The notes below the pieces were generated by a model. It saw nothing but the letters and a program-made list of their open reading frames with translations. It was not told the origin of the DNA and did no database searches. A stretch of 64,000 bases of DNA from Labyrinthula sp. Ha (Eukaryota > Sar > Bigyra > Labyrinthulida > Labyrinthulaceae): positions 180,377 through 244,376 of the forward strand of contig JAALGZ010000052.1 of NCBI GenBank assembly GCA_015227615.1, in the 5' to 3' direction. Of the stretch, positions 21,986-31,665 are shown piece by piece; the first letter of the stretch is position 1, and each line of letters starts with the position of its first letter. Both the position numbers and the translations under genes were made by a program.

Positions 21986-23171
21986 CACAGGAGTCTCTTG
22001 AAACCTTCTATTTATGACTCTTGAAGAGGCAAGATATTGGTTTTTACGTCTTTGTTAATTTTGCTTATTATATTAAAGATTGAACAGGATAAAACTACCA
22101 ACACTCACAGAAATACAGATAAATCTCTGTTTCTGAAGGCTCACATCCATTTGAAACATATTCAAGTGAACAATTTGGTTGTTATTCTTATAATCATTTA
22201 TTTTCTTTTCTTGATTTCCAAAGCCCAAAATATATAATATATATATTTTCCAATTCCCAAAAATTCACTAAATGTCATTTGGTCATCATTTGTCCGTTAA
22301 TATGGTTGGTCTGGTTCTCATAAATAGCAAACCAAAAATGAATAATTTGTTCAAGAACAAAACAAAATCATGAAATATAGATGACTCAGTTGATTTTTGT
22401 ACCCATTTTCAGGCTGTTTACTGTAGGTATCGAAGAAGGAAAACTATAAAACAGCAGTAAAGCGAAATTGAAGCTGGTTGATATTTGTTCAGCTGCCTGA
22501 TTTAGTGATTCCTGAGTGTTACTCTGTTTATGTTTTGGAAATATGTTTTCTCCACGTTTATTTTTTAGGTATAAATAAGATAAGAATATTTTTTACTCTT
22601 TGAACACTAAGATCATATTTAGTAAAAGGTTTAAATATTAACTATAATTATCAACTTTGAAATATTTGAGTATCTTGTAAAACCAAAGTTTCTATTCTTC
22701 CTTATTTTTCAATTATTCCTTAATCAAAACTTTCTCCTTTTTGTTCAATCTAGGCTATAAAAGCTCATTTATTAATATATGAACCTTATTCTTCTTATAT
22801 TTAGAAATTTCCAATTTGAGTTCTAAAGTTGATGAAGTGCAAGAACAGAGTTAAAAAAAAACATAGTATTAACTTGTTTGAACAAATTAATAGAGAACAA
22901 AACATACTTTAAGTTAGTTTTAACAAAATTCATCTCCAATTAATAAATATTCTCTTTTATATTTAGCTCTTTATGAAGTTTCAAATTCTAACCCTGAGAG
23001 TATACTTTCAGGTTCTTGATTCTAGAGCTTAAAAGCTCAAGACCAATAATTTCAGATAAATTTAGAAAATGTTAAAACATTTTCACTGAAAAAACCATTC
23101 TCATACTCAGAAAAACTAAAAAAGAACAAGAAGATACAAACATTAATTATTAAGATTGGAAAACTCTGTAG
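21986..23171. other. intergenic, no gene
   Basis: Very AT-rich DNA between the LINE remnant and the membrane-protein gene. The last few hundred bases before 23171 hold the 3' flank of that gene. Nothing else is recognised. Confidence 0.45.
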
Positions 23172-24170
23172 TCATGCTTGGGCCAAATCATTTCCAACAT
23201 ATTCTTCTCTATGCTCAATAAAATGAGTTAAATTAAGATCTCTTTTTGGAACTTGATTATCTACTGCCTGAAAACAGTCACAAAATTTATCTTTTTTTTC
23301 TGGATATAAACCAAAAGTCTTATCAAAAGGTTTAATATATCTTTCAGGAAAATATATTGGTCTTATAGCTTTTTTATGATCAGAAACAACAGTCAAAAGT
23401 TTATTTGCAATAGATTTTCTTGGAACTGATAAAAGAAGAAAAATTTTCTTTTGAAATATTTGAAGAAATAAAACTCCAAAAAAATATATAATTAATTCAA
23501 CTTCAGATTTTGCAGTTTGTAAAAAAACGTAACTAAAAGGAAACAATAAAAAGTGATAAAATAAACCTGGAAGAAAAAATAAAATATAAAAAGAGCCTTT
23601 CAATTTTTGTTTAAATGAAATATTCATGTTTGTAAATATTTTAAAAGGAATATAAAAAATATTCACAAAAAGATAAATAACTCTTTTCACTAAATTAGAA
23701 CTCAAAGATTCATTTAAACCAGGACCAAAACCATAATATCCATTTATAACAGGTTCTTTTCTGCCAATAGAAATAAATATTTTTTTATTTACTAAAGAAA
23801 TTAAACTGATTAAAGTAAAAGCAGCAGAATTTAGGGTTTGAGGCAATAGAAATAAAAAGCAGAGCGATATAAAAACAGGTTCTAAATTAAGAGAATTTTC
23901 AGTTTTTTCTTCCAATTGAATATAAAGAAATAATAATACACATAAATAACTGTAAATGAAGAAATTGAATACAATACTTGAATATGAAAAAACTCTTTTC
24001 TCATTCTCTTCTCCAGTTCTTGCAGGTTTTAAGTTTTTTGGTTGAGGAAATTTAAGAAAATCAGTTTCATCAAATTCTTGATCAAAACAAAAGAATCTTT
24101 CTAAGCAGAAATCGAAATAATCTTCAATTCTTTCCATTCTTGAATACTTTGGTAATTTTTCGTCATTCAT
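23172..24170 (-). CDS. multipass membrane protein, family unknown
   Basis: 332 residues using the first true ATG at 24170; the open frame extends a few codons further without an ATG. After a ~70-residue acidic N-terminal head come about five hydrophobic stretches: FNFFIYSYLCVLLFLY, VFISLCFLFLLPQ running into FTLISLISLV, VIYLFVNIFYIPF, FYILFFLPGLFYHFLLFPF, and VELIIYFFGVLFLQIF. A soluble Cys-containing tail of about 80 residues follows, with KDKFCDCF. There is no cleavable signal peptide. It is read divergently from the RCC1/EF-hand gene with 109 bp between the ATGs, so the two probably share a promoter region. I do not recognise the family; transporter, channel or structural membrane protein cannot be told apart. 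Confidence 0.75.
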   Translation of the reverse strand: MNDEKLPKYSRMERIEDYFDFCLERFFCFDQEFDETDFLKFPQPKNLKPARTGEENEKRVFSYSSIVFNFFIYSYLCVLLFLYIQLEEKTENSLNLEPVFISLCFLFLLPQTLNSAAFTLISLISLVNKKIFISIGRKEPVINGYYGFGPGLNESLSSNLVKRVIYLFVNIFYIPFKIFTNMNISFKQKLKGSFYILFFLPGLFYHFLLFPFSYVFLQTAKSEVELIIYFFGVLFLQIFQKKIFLLLSVPRKSIANKLLTVVSDHKKAIRPIYFPERYIKPFDKTFGLYPEKKDKFCDCFQAVDNQVPKRDLNLTHFIEHREEYVGNDLAQA

Positions 24171-24279
24171 GTTTTTGAAAATGTGAAAAGATGTCAAAAA
24201 CTAATTGCCCAAAATATGAATTTTGTGAAATCATTTCATAGTTTATATACGTTAAGAAAATGATGAGAGAAAGAATCTT
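24171..24279. promoter_or_regulatory. shared divergent promoter region
   Basis: Only 109 bp separate the ATG of the minus-strand membrane protein from that of the plus-strand RCC1/EF-hand protein. The gap is AT-rich, with a TATATAC word. It must hold both 5' untranslated regions and core promoters. Confidence 0.45.
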
Positions 24280-27200
24280 ATGAAAAAAGAAGAGACCGGA
24301 AGAGATTCAAAAGTCAAGAGAAGATCTTCAAGAATTGAAAAGACTGGCTATTTATTGAATATTGGTGTTAAAATTCAAAAATTGGCATGTGGAGTTTCAC
24401 ATTGTGTTCTTCTTGATGAAAACGGTTGCGTCTTTACCTTGGGCAGCAACGAGTTTGGACAACTTGGGATAATAAACTCGAAAAGTGGAATGATTGAATG
24501 TGGAAATAAATTAGATACTATCCATCGCCTTTCATTAAAAAATATGAATTATGTTGCCGCAACTGACTATACTAGTTGTTGCTATAAAGAACAAGAGCAA
24601 ACATTTTTTTCATGGGGGTACGGTAAGCATGGAGAACTAGGACTTGGGTTAGATATTATAAAAAGTTATCAACCCAAAAAAGTAAATTTTGCTTTAAAAA
24701 TAGAAGGTGGCTTCTGGGTTCAGTCTACAGGTACCTCTGTTGTTTTGCTCTCAAAGACCTTGTTGTCAATGGTCGTGTTTGGCAAAGTGTCAAAGGCGTT
24801 GATAAAGTTTATTGGGCCAGGTTCAGTTTATTTGGAGCTTATGCAGGAAAAAAAGTTCATTTGCTTGTTCAAACCTGTTTTATTTTCTGACTGGTGCAAG
24901 AATGACTTTGCTTTTAGACAGGGAAGGAGTTTGCTCTTTAGAAAGTTTATAGAAATGAATAACGTTTTCATCTTAATTCCAGCGGATCTAGGTCTGCAGT
25001 TTATCAGGATTATGGAGAAGACCTTGACTATCCAAACTATTATTACTATGTTTTCTTTCGAAAACTCTAAAGTGCTTCAAGTATTGTCATTGAAGAAGGA
25101 TATTCTATTGTTGCTGAGCCAGAGTTTTGGAACTAAGAAGGGAATTTGGTTAATTGCTGTTCAAATTGATAAAACCGTTATTCATAAGGTCTTAGTTCGC
25201 CCCAAGGTTGTGCTAGATGGCTTTACTTTTTGCCTAACACGTACAACTTGTTTGTGCAAAGTTATTCGAGGTGACGAGGTTCACGTTCTTATAATTTCTG
25301 ATGCTGCAGCTTTGCTGATTTCATCTGATTGGCAATTCCCAGAACTGTCATTTCAATTTAACAGGGTCTTGTTGTTTTCGAATTTAGGATCCTACAAGTC
25401 TCCAACAGCAAAAGACTCTGTTACTATCGCCAATTTGGAATATGAAGTACCAAGAAATCAGAATAGAGAGCTCTTGAATAAAATAACAGCACAGGGAAAT
25501 TTTGTAACTTTAGATGAACATTATGATTTAAACGCTTTTGGTAGGAAACTGTTTGATGATAATCTTGTGCTTGAAGCGAGAAGGATCTTTTACTCGTTTG
25601 ATACGGATTTTTCAAATGAACTCGAAACAAGTGAATTTAAGAAAGCTTTAATACGCTTTGGATTTAATAGCAAAGTACCTTTTAAGAGGCTGACACTGAA
25701 GCGGTGTCAAAACCTAATTCGAAAGTTTGACGAGAACAACAATGGAAAGATATCCCTCGAAGAGTTTTTATCCTTCGCTTATTTTTATAAATGGCAAACC
25801 TACGATGGCAACAGAAAATTTCATATTGTGCGTAAGATTTCCCGAAGCCTTTTTTCCAATTATTCTCTTACATATAAAGAAAGAAGGGTATCTCCAAAGA
25901 CATATCTTTTCTTTGCTGAAATCTTTTTGAAGATACTAATAAAACTGAACCTAAGGAGCAGCATAAAAGAGGAAAACCTAACCAAAATTCTGTACCCTAT
26001 CAATCAGAAAAAGCTGTGCTTTGGAGAAGTTGATTTTTCGAACCTCGATCTCGCTGATGAACATATCGAAGCCTTGAAGATTGCATTAATCTGTGTTCCG
26101 GTCATTAAAAAACTTGATTTGCGAAGTAACAAGCTCACACCACTCGGTGCCAAGAAGCTGATCGAAATTCAAAAAGTTCATGACTTGCTTGCCAACTATC
26201 ACGGATGTGCGCAATGCATTATATGCAAAGATATTCTTCCCTTTAGCAATATACGGAACGTTGAGGACAGTGATCTAATATCTTGTAAGTGCTCACCAAC
26301 TTCTAAGGGCGGGTTGTTTTATCGCCTCCCAGTATTTTGGTTGGAAGAAGTTAGGATTACACAGAGAATCACATGCATTCAAGTTGAAAGCTATTTGTGT
26401 TTCCAGTTACGGAATAGGATTAACATTATAAGCAGGAACATATTATCCAGAAAGAATAAAGGAATCTCAAGGGAAAAAGTGCTTAACCAAGCTCATAAGC
26501 TTTTTGCTGAGGTTATTGTAAAGCTAAAGTCTATGCTTAGAAATGAATTTTCAGAAAACACGTTTCGCAAAGAGGTGCAAAGGGTATTCCTAGAAGCTGA
26601 TACTGATAAGTCAGGGTTCCTTGAGCTTTCTGAAGTTGGAAAGTGCCTTTCTTTGCTCGGGGAGAAAAGATATTCAAAGGAAGAGTTATTGCTATTATTC
26701 AAAGATATTGATGCTGACAATAATGGAAGGATAACTTTAAAGGAGTTTACTGAGTTTGCACTTTCTTCTGGGAACAAGAGGAAACGTCAGAAGCATTTAC
26801 TTGGAAGTAAAGCCTTTGAATTGGTGGCTTGTTCTTATGTTGAGCAATTTACTGAAGCTGCAATAATACTTAGGCTCAATTTTGTTTTTGATGGGCTTCG
26901 AGAAAACTTATTGACGGTTTACGAGGGAAAATGTAAGCATATGCTGCGAGCGCTAGAAGTGGAAATTCGATCTGAACTCAATGGTTGTGGCCCCGAACTT
27001 TTTAACAGGGCCATTTCTGAGTCTACAAAAAATATGTTTCCAACATTAAGACTCAAGTTTTTGGAATTACTTGAGAATAAGCTATTATACTGTACTAGAA
27101 AAATAAAAGAAAGTGACTGGACTTTTGAAATTCAAGATACGAGTGTATTGTTAGATATGATAAATCATTTGGGACACTCGTTGAGAGAAGAACAGTTCAA

Positions 27201-27330
27201 GAAATATATTTCCTCGATATCTGCTAGAGAAGTGTATCAAGTAGACGAGAAAGTACTGATTCATACTGAGGATGGTCAAGTAACGGTTTTAGATGTCTCT
27301 ATCATTGGTTTCCAGAAGGAACTCTCATAA
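24280..27330 (+). CDS. RCC1-repeat / EF-hand / LRR-like multidomain protein
   Basis: 1016 residues from ATG 24280, uninterrupted. N-terminal RCC1-type repeats are visible at about residues 31-66 (KLACGVSHCVLLDENGCVFT, GSNEFGQLG) and 89-134 (WGYGKHGELGLG). Residues 135-425 are hydrophobic/beta-like and could be degenerate propeller blades. Two EF-hand pairs follow: loops DTDFSNELETSE (~440) and DENNNGKISLEE (~483), then DTDKSGFLELSE (~772) and DADNNGRITLKE (~809). All four keep the acidic and final Glu positions needed to bind calcium. Between the pairs lie an LRR-like segment (~583-632, IKKLDLRSNKLTPLGAKKL) and a Cys cluster (C-x2-C-x2-C ... CKC, ~642-670). The last 170 residues are helical and unassigned. 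A calcium-responsive scaffold or regulator is likely; any GEF activity is unproven because the propeller looks incomplete. Confidence 0.85.
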   Translation: MKKEETGRDSKVKRRSSRIEKTGYLLNIGVKIQKLACGVSHCVLLDENGCVFTLGSNEFGQLGIINSKSGMIECGNKLDTIHRLSLKNMNYVAATDYTSCCYKEQEQTFFSWGYGKHGELGLGLDIIKSYQPKKVNFALKIEGGFWVQSTGTSVVLLSKTLLSMVVFGKVSKALIKFIGPGSVYLELMQEKKFICLFKPVLFSDWCKNDFAFRQGRSLLFRKFIEMNNVFILIPADLGLQFIRIMEKTLTIQTIITMFSFENSKVLQVLSLKKDILLLLSQSFGTKKGIWLIAVQIDKTVIHKVLVRPKVVLDGFTFCLTRTTCLCKVIRGDEVHVLIISDAAALLISSDWQFPELSFQFNRVLLFSNLGSYKSPTAKDSVTIANLEYEVPRNQNRELLNKITAQGNFVTLDEHYDLNAFGRKLFDDNLVLEARRIFYSFDTDFSNELETSEFKKALIRFGFNSKVPFKRLTLKRCQNLIRKFDENNNGKISLEEFLSFAYFYKWQTYDGNRKFHIVRKISRSLFSNYSLTYKERRVSPKTYLFFAEIFLKILIKLNLRSSIKEENLTKILYPINQKKLCFGEVDFSNLDLADEHIEALKIALICVPVIKKLDLRSNKLTPLGAKKLIEIQKVHDLLANYHGCAQCIICKDILPFSNIRNVEDSDLISCKCSPTSKGGLFYRLPVFWLEEVRITQRITCIQVESYLCFQLRNRINIISRNILSRKNKGISREKVLNQAHKLFAEVIVKLKSMLRNEFSENTFRKEVQRVFLEADTDKSGFLELSEVGKCLSLLGEKRYSKEELLLLFKDIDADNNGRITLKEFTEFALSSGNKRKRQKHLLGSKAFELVACSYVEQFTEAAIILRLNFVFDGLRENLLTVYEGKCKHMLRALEVEIRSELNGCGPELFNRAISESTKNMFPTLRLKFLELLENKLLYCTRKIKESDWTFEIQDTSVLLDMINHLGHSLREEQFKKYISSISAREVYQVDEKVLIHTEDGQVTVLDVSIIGFQKELS

Positions 27331-27592
27331 CATATATCTCCTATCTAAGCTAAAACGCAACGAATCTAAGTTATCAGAATTTCAACTGTTTTGATACGGG
27401 TCCTTTTTTTATTTCTATATATAGGTGGATGTAGTAGCCAGTTTGTAGCACGAAGCTTGTTGTTTTACGTTCTTGGATATTCTGTTGAGCTACTGTTACG
27501 TTGTTTGTGATATGATTTGGGTCGACTTAATGTCTGACTTGGTACATGCAGTTTCAAAGAAAAATTGTTTCATATTTTACAGAATCTAGAAA
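27331..27592. other. short spacer before the five-segment membrane protein
   Basis: 262 bp between codirectional genes, with a T-rich run and no visible gene. It should hold the 3' end of the RCC1/EF-hand transcript and the promoter of the next gene. Confidence 0.4.
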
Positions 27593-28846
27593 ATGAAATC
27601 ACGAGAAGAAGGAAGTTGGTGCTGTGGAGTGAACTGTGTTTTGACTTTTGCTTTTCTGGGGCTATTAGTTTTTCCTTTCTTCACTCTGCGCATGGTCGAA
27701 GTTCGAATGGATATTGATTTCTATCAGAATAGTTCTTTTGAAGGGTGCAAAACCACAATCTCAAAGACTGACATTAGGGGAGTTAAGTTGAGAAATAATT
27801 GTAACTTCCTGGAACAAAAGTTTCCAACATTAGACCATTATATTCGACCAGCAAGGCATAATATGGTTTCCCTTGCTTTGTTCTATGAAACAAGACTGAA
27901 CGTACGTGTGAAACTATCTGAATATGTTAATGCCACTTTCAATGTGGAGTTCGAAAGTTGTAACCAATATATTTCGGAACAAAAGGCTGCGCTAGATGTT
28001 TACTTTACTGAGGTTCTTCAGAATTTGAAAGAAGAAGATTTGGTTAGGCACTATCCCACAGGTTTTTCCAACGTGAACAATACTGAAATAATGCTTTCAG
28101 ACCAATGTGTTAACTATACCACCTTCCCTGAACCTTGTGTGGAGACTTTTTCATTTGCTGTATTGAACTCATCACTTCTTGTTCGAAGGGAAGTTGATTC
28201 TGTTCTAGACTTTGTGCCTGTGGAAAATATGGACTTATTGCTCCGAGTTTGCGAAGCCCAGGAGAAATCAAATATTCATCAAATTAATCGCCTTTCGCAT
28301 GGATTGCTCTTTGGTAACATTTTCCTAGGATTTATAACTTTCGTTGTGGTCTCCCTATTTGTTGAAACGAGGCTAAGTGACATATGGAGCGAAGACTTCG
28401 AAAGTACGTTCTTTGGCAGCACGTACTTTGCTTCGCTATATCTATTTCTTAATTTTCTACCATTATTCTTGTTGTATAAGCATTGGAGAACTGAGATAGA
28501 AGCGATGGGTCTAGAAGAGATGATAATTTCTTTCACGGTTGATAGAGGATATGATGTGAGAACCAATCTGTTTAAAACTTTGGCATGGTGGTATTGGGTA
28601 AATCAGGTATTTGTATTGATTTCCTTTTTGTTGAATGCAGCATATTATTCCGTTTTTACGGAACCAGAGCGTGTTTTTTGTGGGTTTTCTCCTGAATACA
28701 GCTATGACAAAAACGACAATTCGAAGAAAATAGTTAGAGGAGGGTTTTTGACCAAAAACCTAAAACTTGAAATCTCATTACATTTTTACTCTGCTATTGC
28801 TGGTGTTGTTCTTCTTATATATACATTTCAAAATATTTTGTTCTAG
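27593..28846 (+). CDS. membrane glycoprotein with five predicted membrane segments, family unknown
   Basis: 417 residues from ATG 27593. A short Cys-containing head (CCGVNC) is followed by the first membrane segment (~14-32). A large domain of about 200 residues then carries many N-glycosylation sequons (NSS, NAT, NNT, NYT, NSS) and about a dozen cysteines. Four further segments lie at ~237-257, 277-297, 329-354 and 398-417, so the protein ends inside or just past the membrane. The sequons argue that the large domain faces the lumen or outside. It follows the RCC1/EF-hand gene in the same direction. I do not recognise the family; a receptor-like or channel-associated protein is possible but unsupported. 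Confidence 0.8.
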   Translation: MKSREEGSWCCGVNCVLTFAFLGLLVFPFFTLRMVEVRMDIDFYQNSSFEGCKTTISKTDIRGVKLRNNCNFLEQKFPTLDHYIRPARHNMVSLALFYETRLNVRVKLSEYVNATFNVEFESCNQYISEQKAALDVYFTEVLQNLKEEDLVRHYPTGFSNVNNTEIMLSDQCVNYTTFPEPCVETFSFAVLNSSLLVRREVDSVLDFVPVENMDLLLRVCEAQEKSNIHQINRLSHGLLFGNIFLGFITFVVVSLFVETRLSDIWSEDFESTFFGSTYFASLYLFLNFLPLFLLYKHWRTEIEAMGLEEMIISFTVDRGYDVRTNLFKTLAWWYWVNQVFVLISFLLNAAYYSVFTEPERVFCGFSPEYSYDKNDNSKKIVRGGFLTKNLKLEISLHFYSAIAGVVLLIYTFQNILF

Positions 28847-29544
28847 CTTTTATAACTCCATGTAGTTAAGGAAATAAGTTGCAAACAATATGGTTCTTTA
28901 GTCTCACTATACATTAAAAGTTTCGTTACGTATGATTATCGAGATTTATCCAATATCTAACTTTAGTTGATGAACTTGAACTTTGGGAATAAAAAACTAT
29001 CTTCCATCTAATTTAAACTCTTTTCTCAGAATTTTAACCACGCTAAACCATAAAAATTATTCGCAGACAGAGATCATTTAGTAAGGAAACAACTCTTAGG
29101 CAATAAGAGCCTTAGTCTTCGTGTTTCTGGTATTAATATTATGCATATTTATTCTAAGTTTAACTTTGACAGCTTAATTTATTTATCAAGAACTATTTTT
29201 GTCATTTCAAGTGTATAAGTTTTACTTTTAATTAATGAAATATTTTTTAATATTGAAAACAACTATCATATAAGAGTTTAATATTGGAAAACAAACTATT
29301 ACTCAAGTATTAACATATTTACTAACTCATATTTTCTAGAGTTAAACAAAGAATAGGTTCTATATATCTATTAATATCCAATAGAGATTTATCTTTTTTT
29401 TGTTTTACTAATTAATTCTTACTAGTATCAGAAATGAAGAGTAAAAAAACATATTTTAGAAAAGATTTAAATTAAAAAAGGAACAAAAATATAAACAAAA
29501 CTATATTTTTCATTTGGTTGGGTAAGAAAGAAACCAACTTATAA
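28847..29544. other. intergenic, no gene
   Basis: AT-rich, with stops in all frames. It holds the 3' flanks of the gene ending at 28846 (plus) and of the degenerate gene ending at 29545 (minus). Confidence 0.45.
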
Positions 29545-29910
29545 TTAAGGTTCTGGTATAAATTCAATTACACTACAAGAATGAGCTGAATTTTGTACAA
29601 GTACAAACTCACCAATCTCATACGGACAAGAAGGTGTACAAAGTGCTATAGCATTAACCATATCTTCTATGCAAACTGCTAACAGTTCTGAACTAATGCA
29701 CATCATCAGCTTTAGGTTAGCTGAAGGTTTATTGGCACAAATATCATTGATTGAAGTGGATGAAGCAAAAGGAGAAAAAGTTGGTGACCTTGTTGGGAAA
29801 TATGTCGGTTTTAGATTTGAATTATTTTCACTTGAGCCCAAACTAAAACCAATTTGACTAAATATTGCTACAGAAGCTTCAAAAATTGCTGAACTAACCA
29901 AGAGAAACAA
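29545..29910 (-). pseudogene. degenerate member of the PT-stalk / 8-Cys membrane protein family
   Basis: A 121-codon minus-strand frame has a hydrophobic segment, a short stalk (KPTYFPTRSPTFSP) and a C-terminal module. The module aligns with the 54349-54819 protein: shared NDVN/NLKLMMC, VAVC and GEFVLVQN blocks, and cysteine spacing C-x12-C-x8-C-x10-C-x3-C. No ATG precedes the hydrophobic segment; a stop lies four codons before it, so the cytosolic head is missing. Two of the eight module cysteines are replaced (the sixth by Tyr, the eighth by Phe). Either this is a pseudogene, or an upstream exon supplies the head. I favour pseudogene, possibly a recent one because the frame is still open. 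Confidence 0.6.
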
Positions 29911-30912
29911 ATAATTGTTTTAGATATGGAGAGGGAGATCTGTTTTGATGATTTTAAATATTTTTTTTTCTTTTACATCGGTGAGTTCAAGAGTTGAGTT
30001 GATGTTGTGTTGAGTTGTTTCCATAGTTTATTTTGTGTCTTTACTGAAAAATTAGCTTTAAGTGTATAGAGAACAAATATCTAATCTATTTAATTGTTTT
30101 TATTCAATTGCAGAGTTTTCAAAGCTTTTATGATATAAAAGAAAGGTTTCCTATTTTTTGCAGGGATTTTAAGAAGAGAAATTATTAAATTGTAGGAATA
30201 TTAAGTTCTTGCTGGGAAAAAGAGTTTACAGAAATAGAATAAGTTTTTCAAAATAAAATATGCCAGAAAAAAGAAAATTAAGTATTTTTAAAATATGAAT
30301 AGAGATATAAAGAAAGAAAATAAATTATCTCTTGGCTTAAGAGATCTGCGTTCAAGTATTTTTGATTATATAGTTTTTACCGGGTTTCACAGAGCAATGA
30401 TTAAGAATACTGAAGAGATACTGTTTCAACCTTCATATTCAGCTGATCAAACTACTTTTATGAGCTGAATTCAACTAAAAGACTACATCCAGCAAATCTA
30501 CAAATATCAGGCGAAGATGGTTATAAGTTTCAATACTAATTTTGTGGTTGGTGAAACAATTCATGAAAACGTTTCTTTAATGGTTGTATATATATATATC
30601 TAGATAGATCATATACTTATAGTTGTAAAATATAAAATATAAAGTCATGGTTAGTTTGCTCTCTAATACTTAAATCAAAACAGAAAACGTCGTCTTGCTT
30701 TATTCTTTTGTATGATTTTTTTCATTCGTATTCATGTTACTGATTGTTTTTCTGATTCAATTAACTCTCAATATCTTGAAAAGTCTTAAGAATAAATAAA
30801 AACTCTGAAAAAAGGCTTAATGCTACTTCTATACTCATATATTTAAAAAAATTCACAAGAGATAATAAGAGAATTTGTTAACTTTAAACCCAGCTTAGTA
30901 TATTTACATAAT
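29911..30912. other. intergenic, no gene
   Basis: AT-rich DNA between two minus-strand family members, with a short TA run near 30585-30600. No gene or repeat is recognised. Confidence 0.45.
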
Positions 30913-31665
30913 TTATTGTGGAACTTCTTCACAACTCGTGGTTGCGCAAAGATCAAATATATCATTGGGTACAACAAACACGTCAACTGGGCATGCGCAG
31001 TTACCACAAGTAAGAATAGCACCATTCCCATTTGATTGACATACTATTAAACTCGTTGAACTCAAACAGGACGAAACAAGACTGTTACCACCAAATTCTA
31101 CATCCTTGCACAAATATTCAGCCAAAGAGGTTGGTGCTGGAGTAGGAGAAATAGTGGGAGAGTCTGTAGGAGAAATAGTTGGTATAGAAGTAGGTGATGG
31201 AGTATGAGAAAATGTCGGATAAGAAGTAGGAAATGCAGTAGAGTTTGTAGGAGAAAATGTAGGATAAGAAGTAGGAAATGCAGTTGAGTTATCACCAGTA
31301 GAGTTTGTAGGAGAAAAAGTTGGATAAGAAGTAGGAAATGAAGTTGCGTTTGTAGGTTGTAAGGTTGGATAGATTGAAGGTGAAGAAGTCGTGGAAAAAG
31401 TTGGGAAGTTAGTTGAATTGGGATCTGTGGGAGCAAAAGTGGGGGTTGAAGCATCGTCATCTAGAATGAACTCTAGCACCAACATAACTGCAAAGAGGAT
31501 TACAATAGAGACCAATAGTAGAAGAACTGTTTTAAATGAGTTGTTGCTCTTGTGATTTATACTGCTTTCAGTGGATATATCATACTTGTCAATTTTATCC
31601 TTCTTCAATGGTGCTCCATATTCAATTTCTACTGATGGCTGAATTTCTTCGTTTCTCTGTGTCAT
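30913..31665 (-). CDS. single-pass membrane protein with PT-rich stalk and C-terminal 8-Cys module
   Basis: 250 residues from ATG 31665. There is a charged cytosolic head of ~45 residues (KKDKIDKYDIST), a membrane segment (~46-68), and a PT-rich stalk (~73-180) built on SPT/FPT/YPT units with NST sequons. The C-terminal module (~183-250) has cysteines spaced C-x13-C-x8-C-x10-C-x2-C-x-C-x14-C-x4-C, ending CEEVPQ. With no signal peptide and the long glycosylatable stalk after the membrane segment, it is probably a type II surface protein that displays the Cys module. Close relatives are at 44032 (module), 54349 (module) and 58322 (head, membrane segment and stalk). The 58322 copy is the duplicate of this gene in the right arm of the inverted duplication. 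Function unknown; cell-surface or cell-covering role is inference. Confidence 0.8.
   Translation of the reverse strand: MTQRNEEIQPSVEIEYGAPLKKDKIDKYDISTESSINHKSNNSFKTVLLLLVSIVILFAVMLVLEFILDDDASTPTFAPTDPNSTNFPTFSTTSSPSIYPTLQPTNATSFPTSYPTFSPTNSTGDNSTAFPTSYPTFSPTNSTAFPTSYPTFSHTPSPTSIPTISPTDSPTISPTPAPTSLAEYLCKDVEFGGNSLVSSCLSSTSLIVCQSNGNGAILTCGNCACPVDVFVVPNDIFDLCATTSCEEVPQ

Noticed and set aside
30330-30362. Pol III-like A and B boxes (GGCTTAAGAG, GTTCAAGTA)
   Set aside because: Spacing and flanks do not make a tRNA or match the SINE; probably chance.
31098-31460. Leu-rich minus-strand frame of 120 codons
   Set aside because: Shadow of the PT-repeat stalk of the 30913-31665 gene in another frame.
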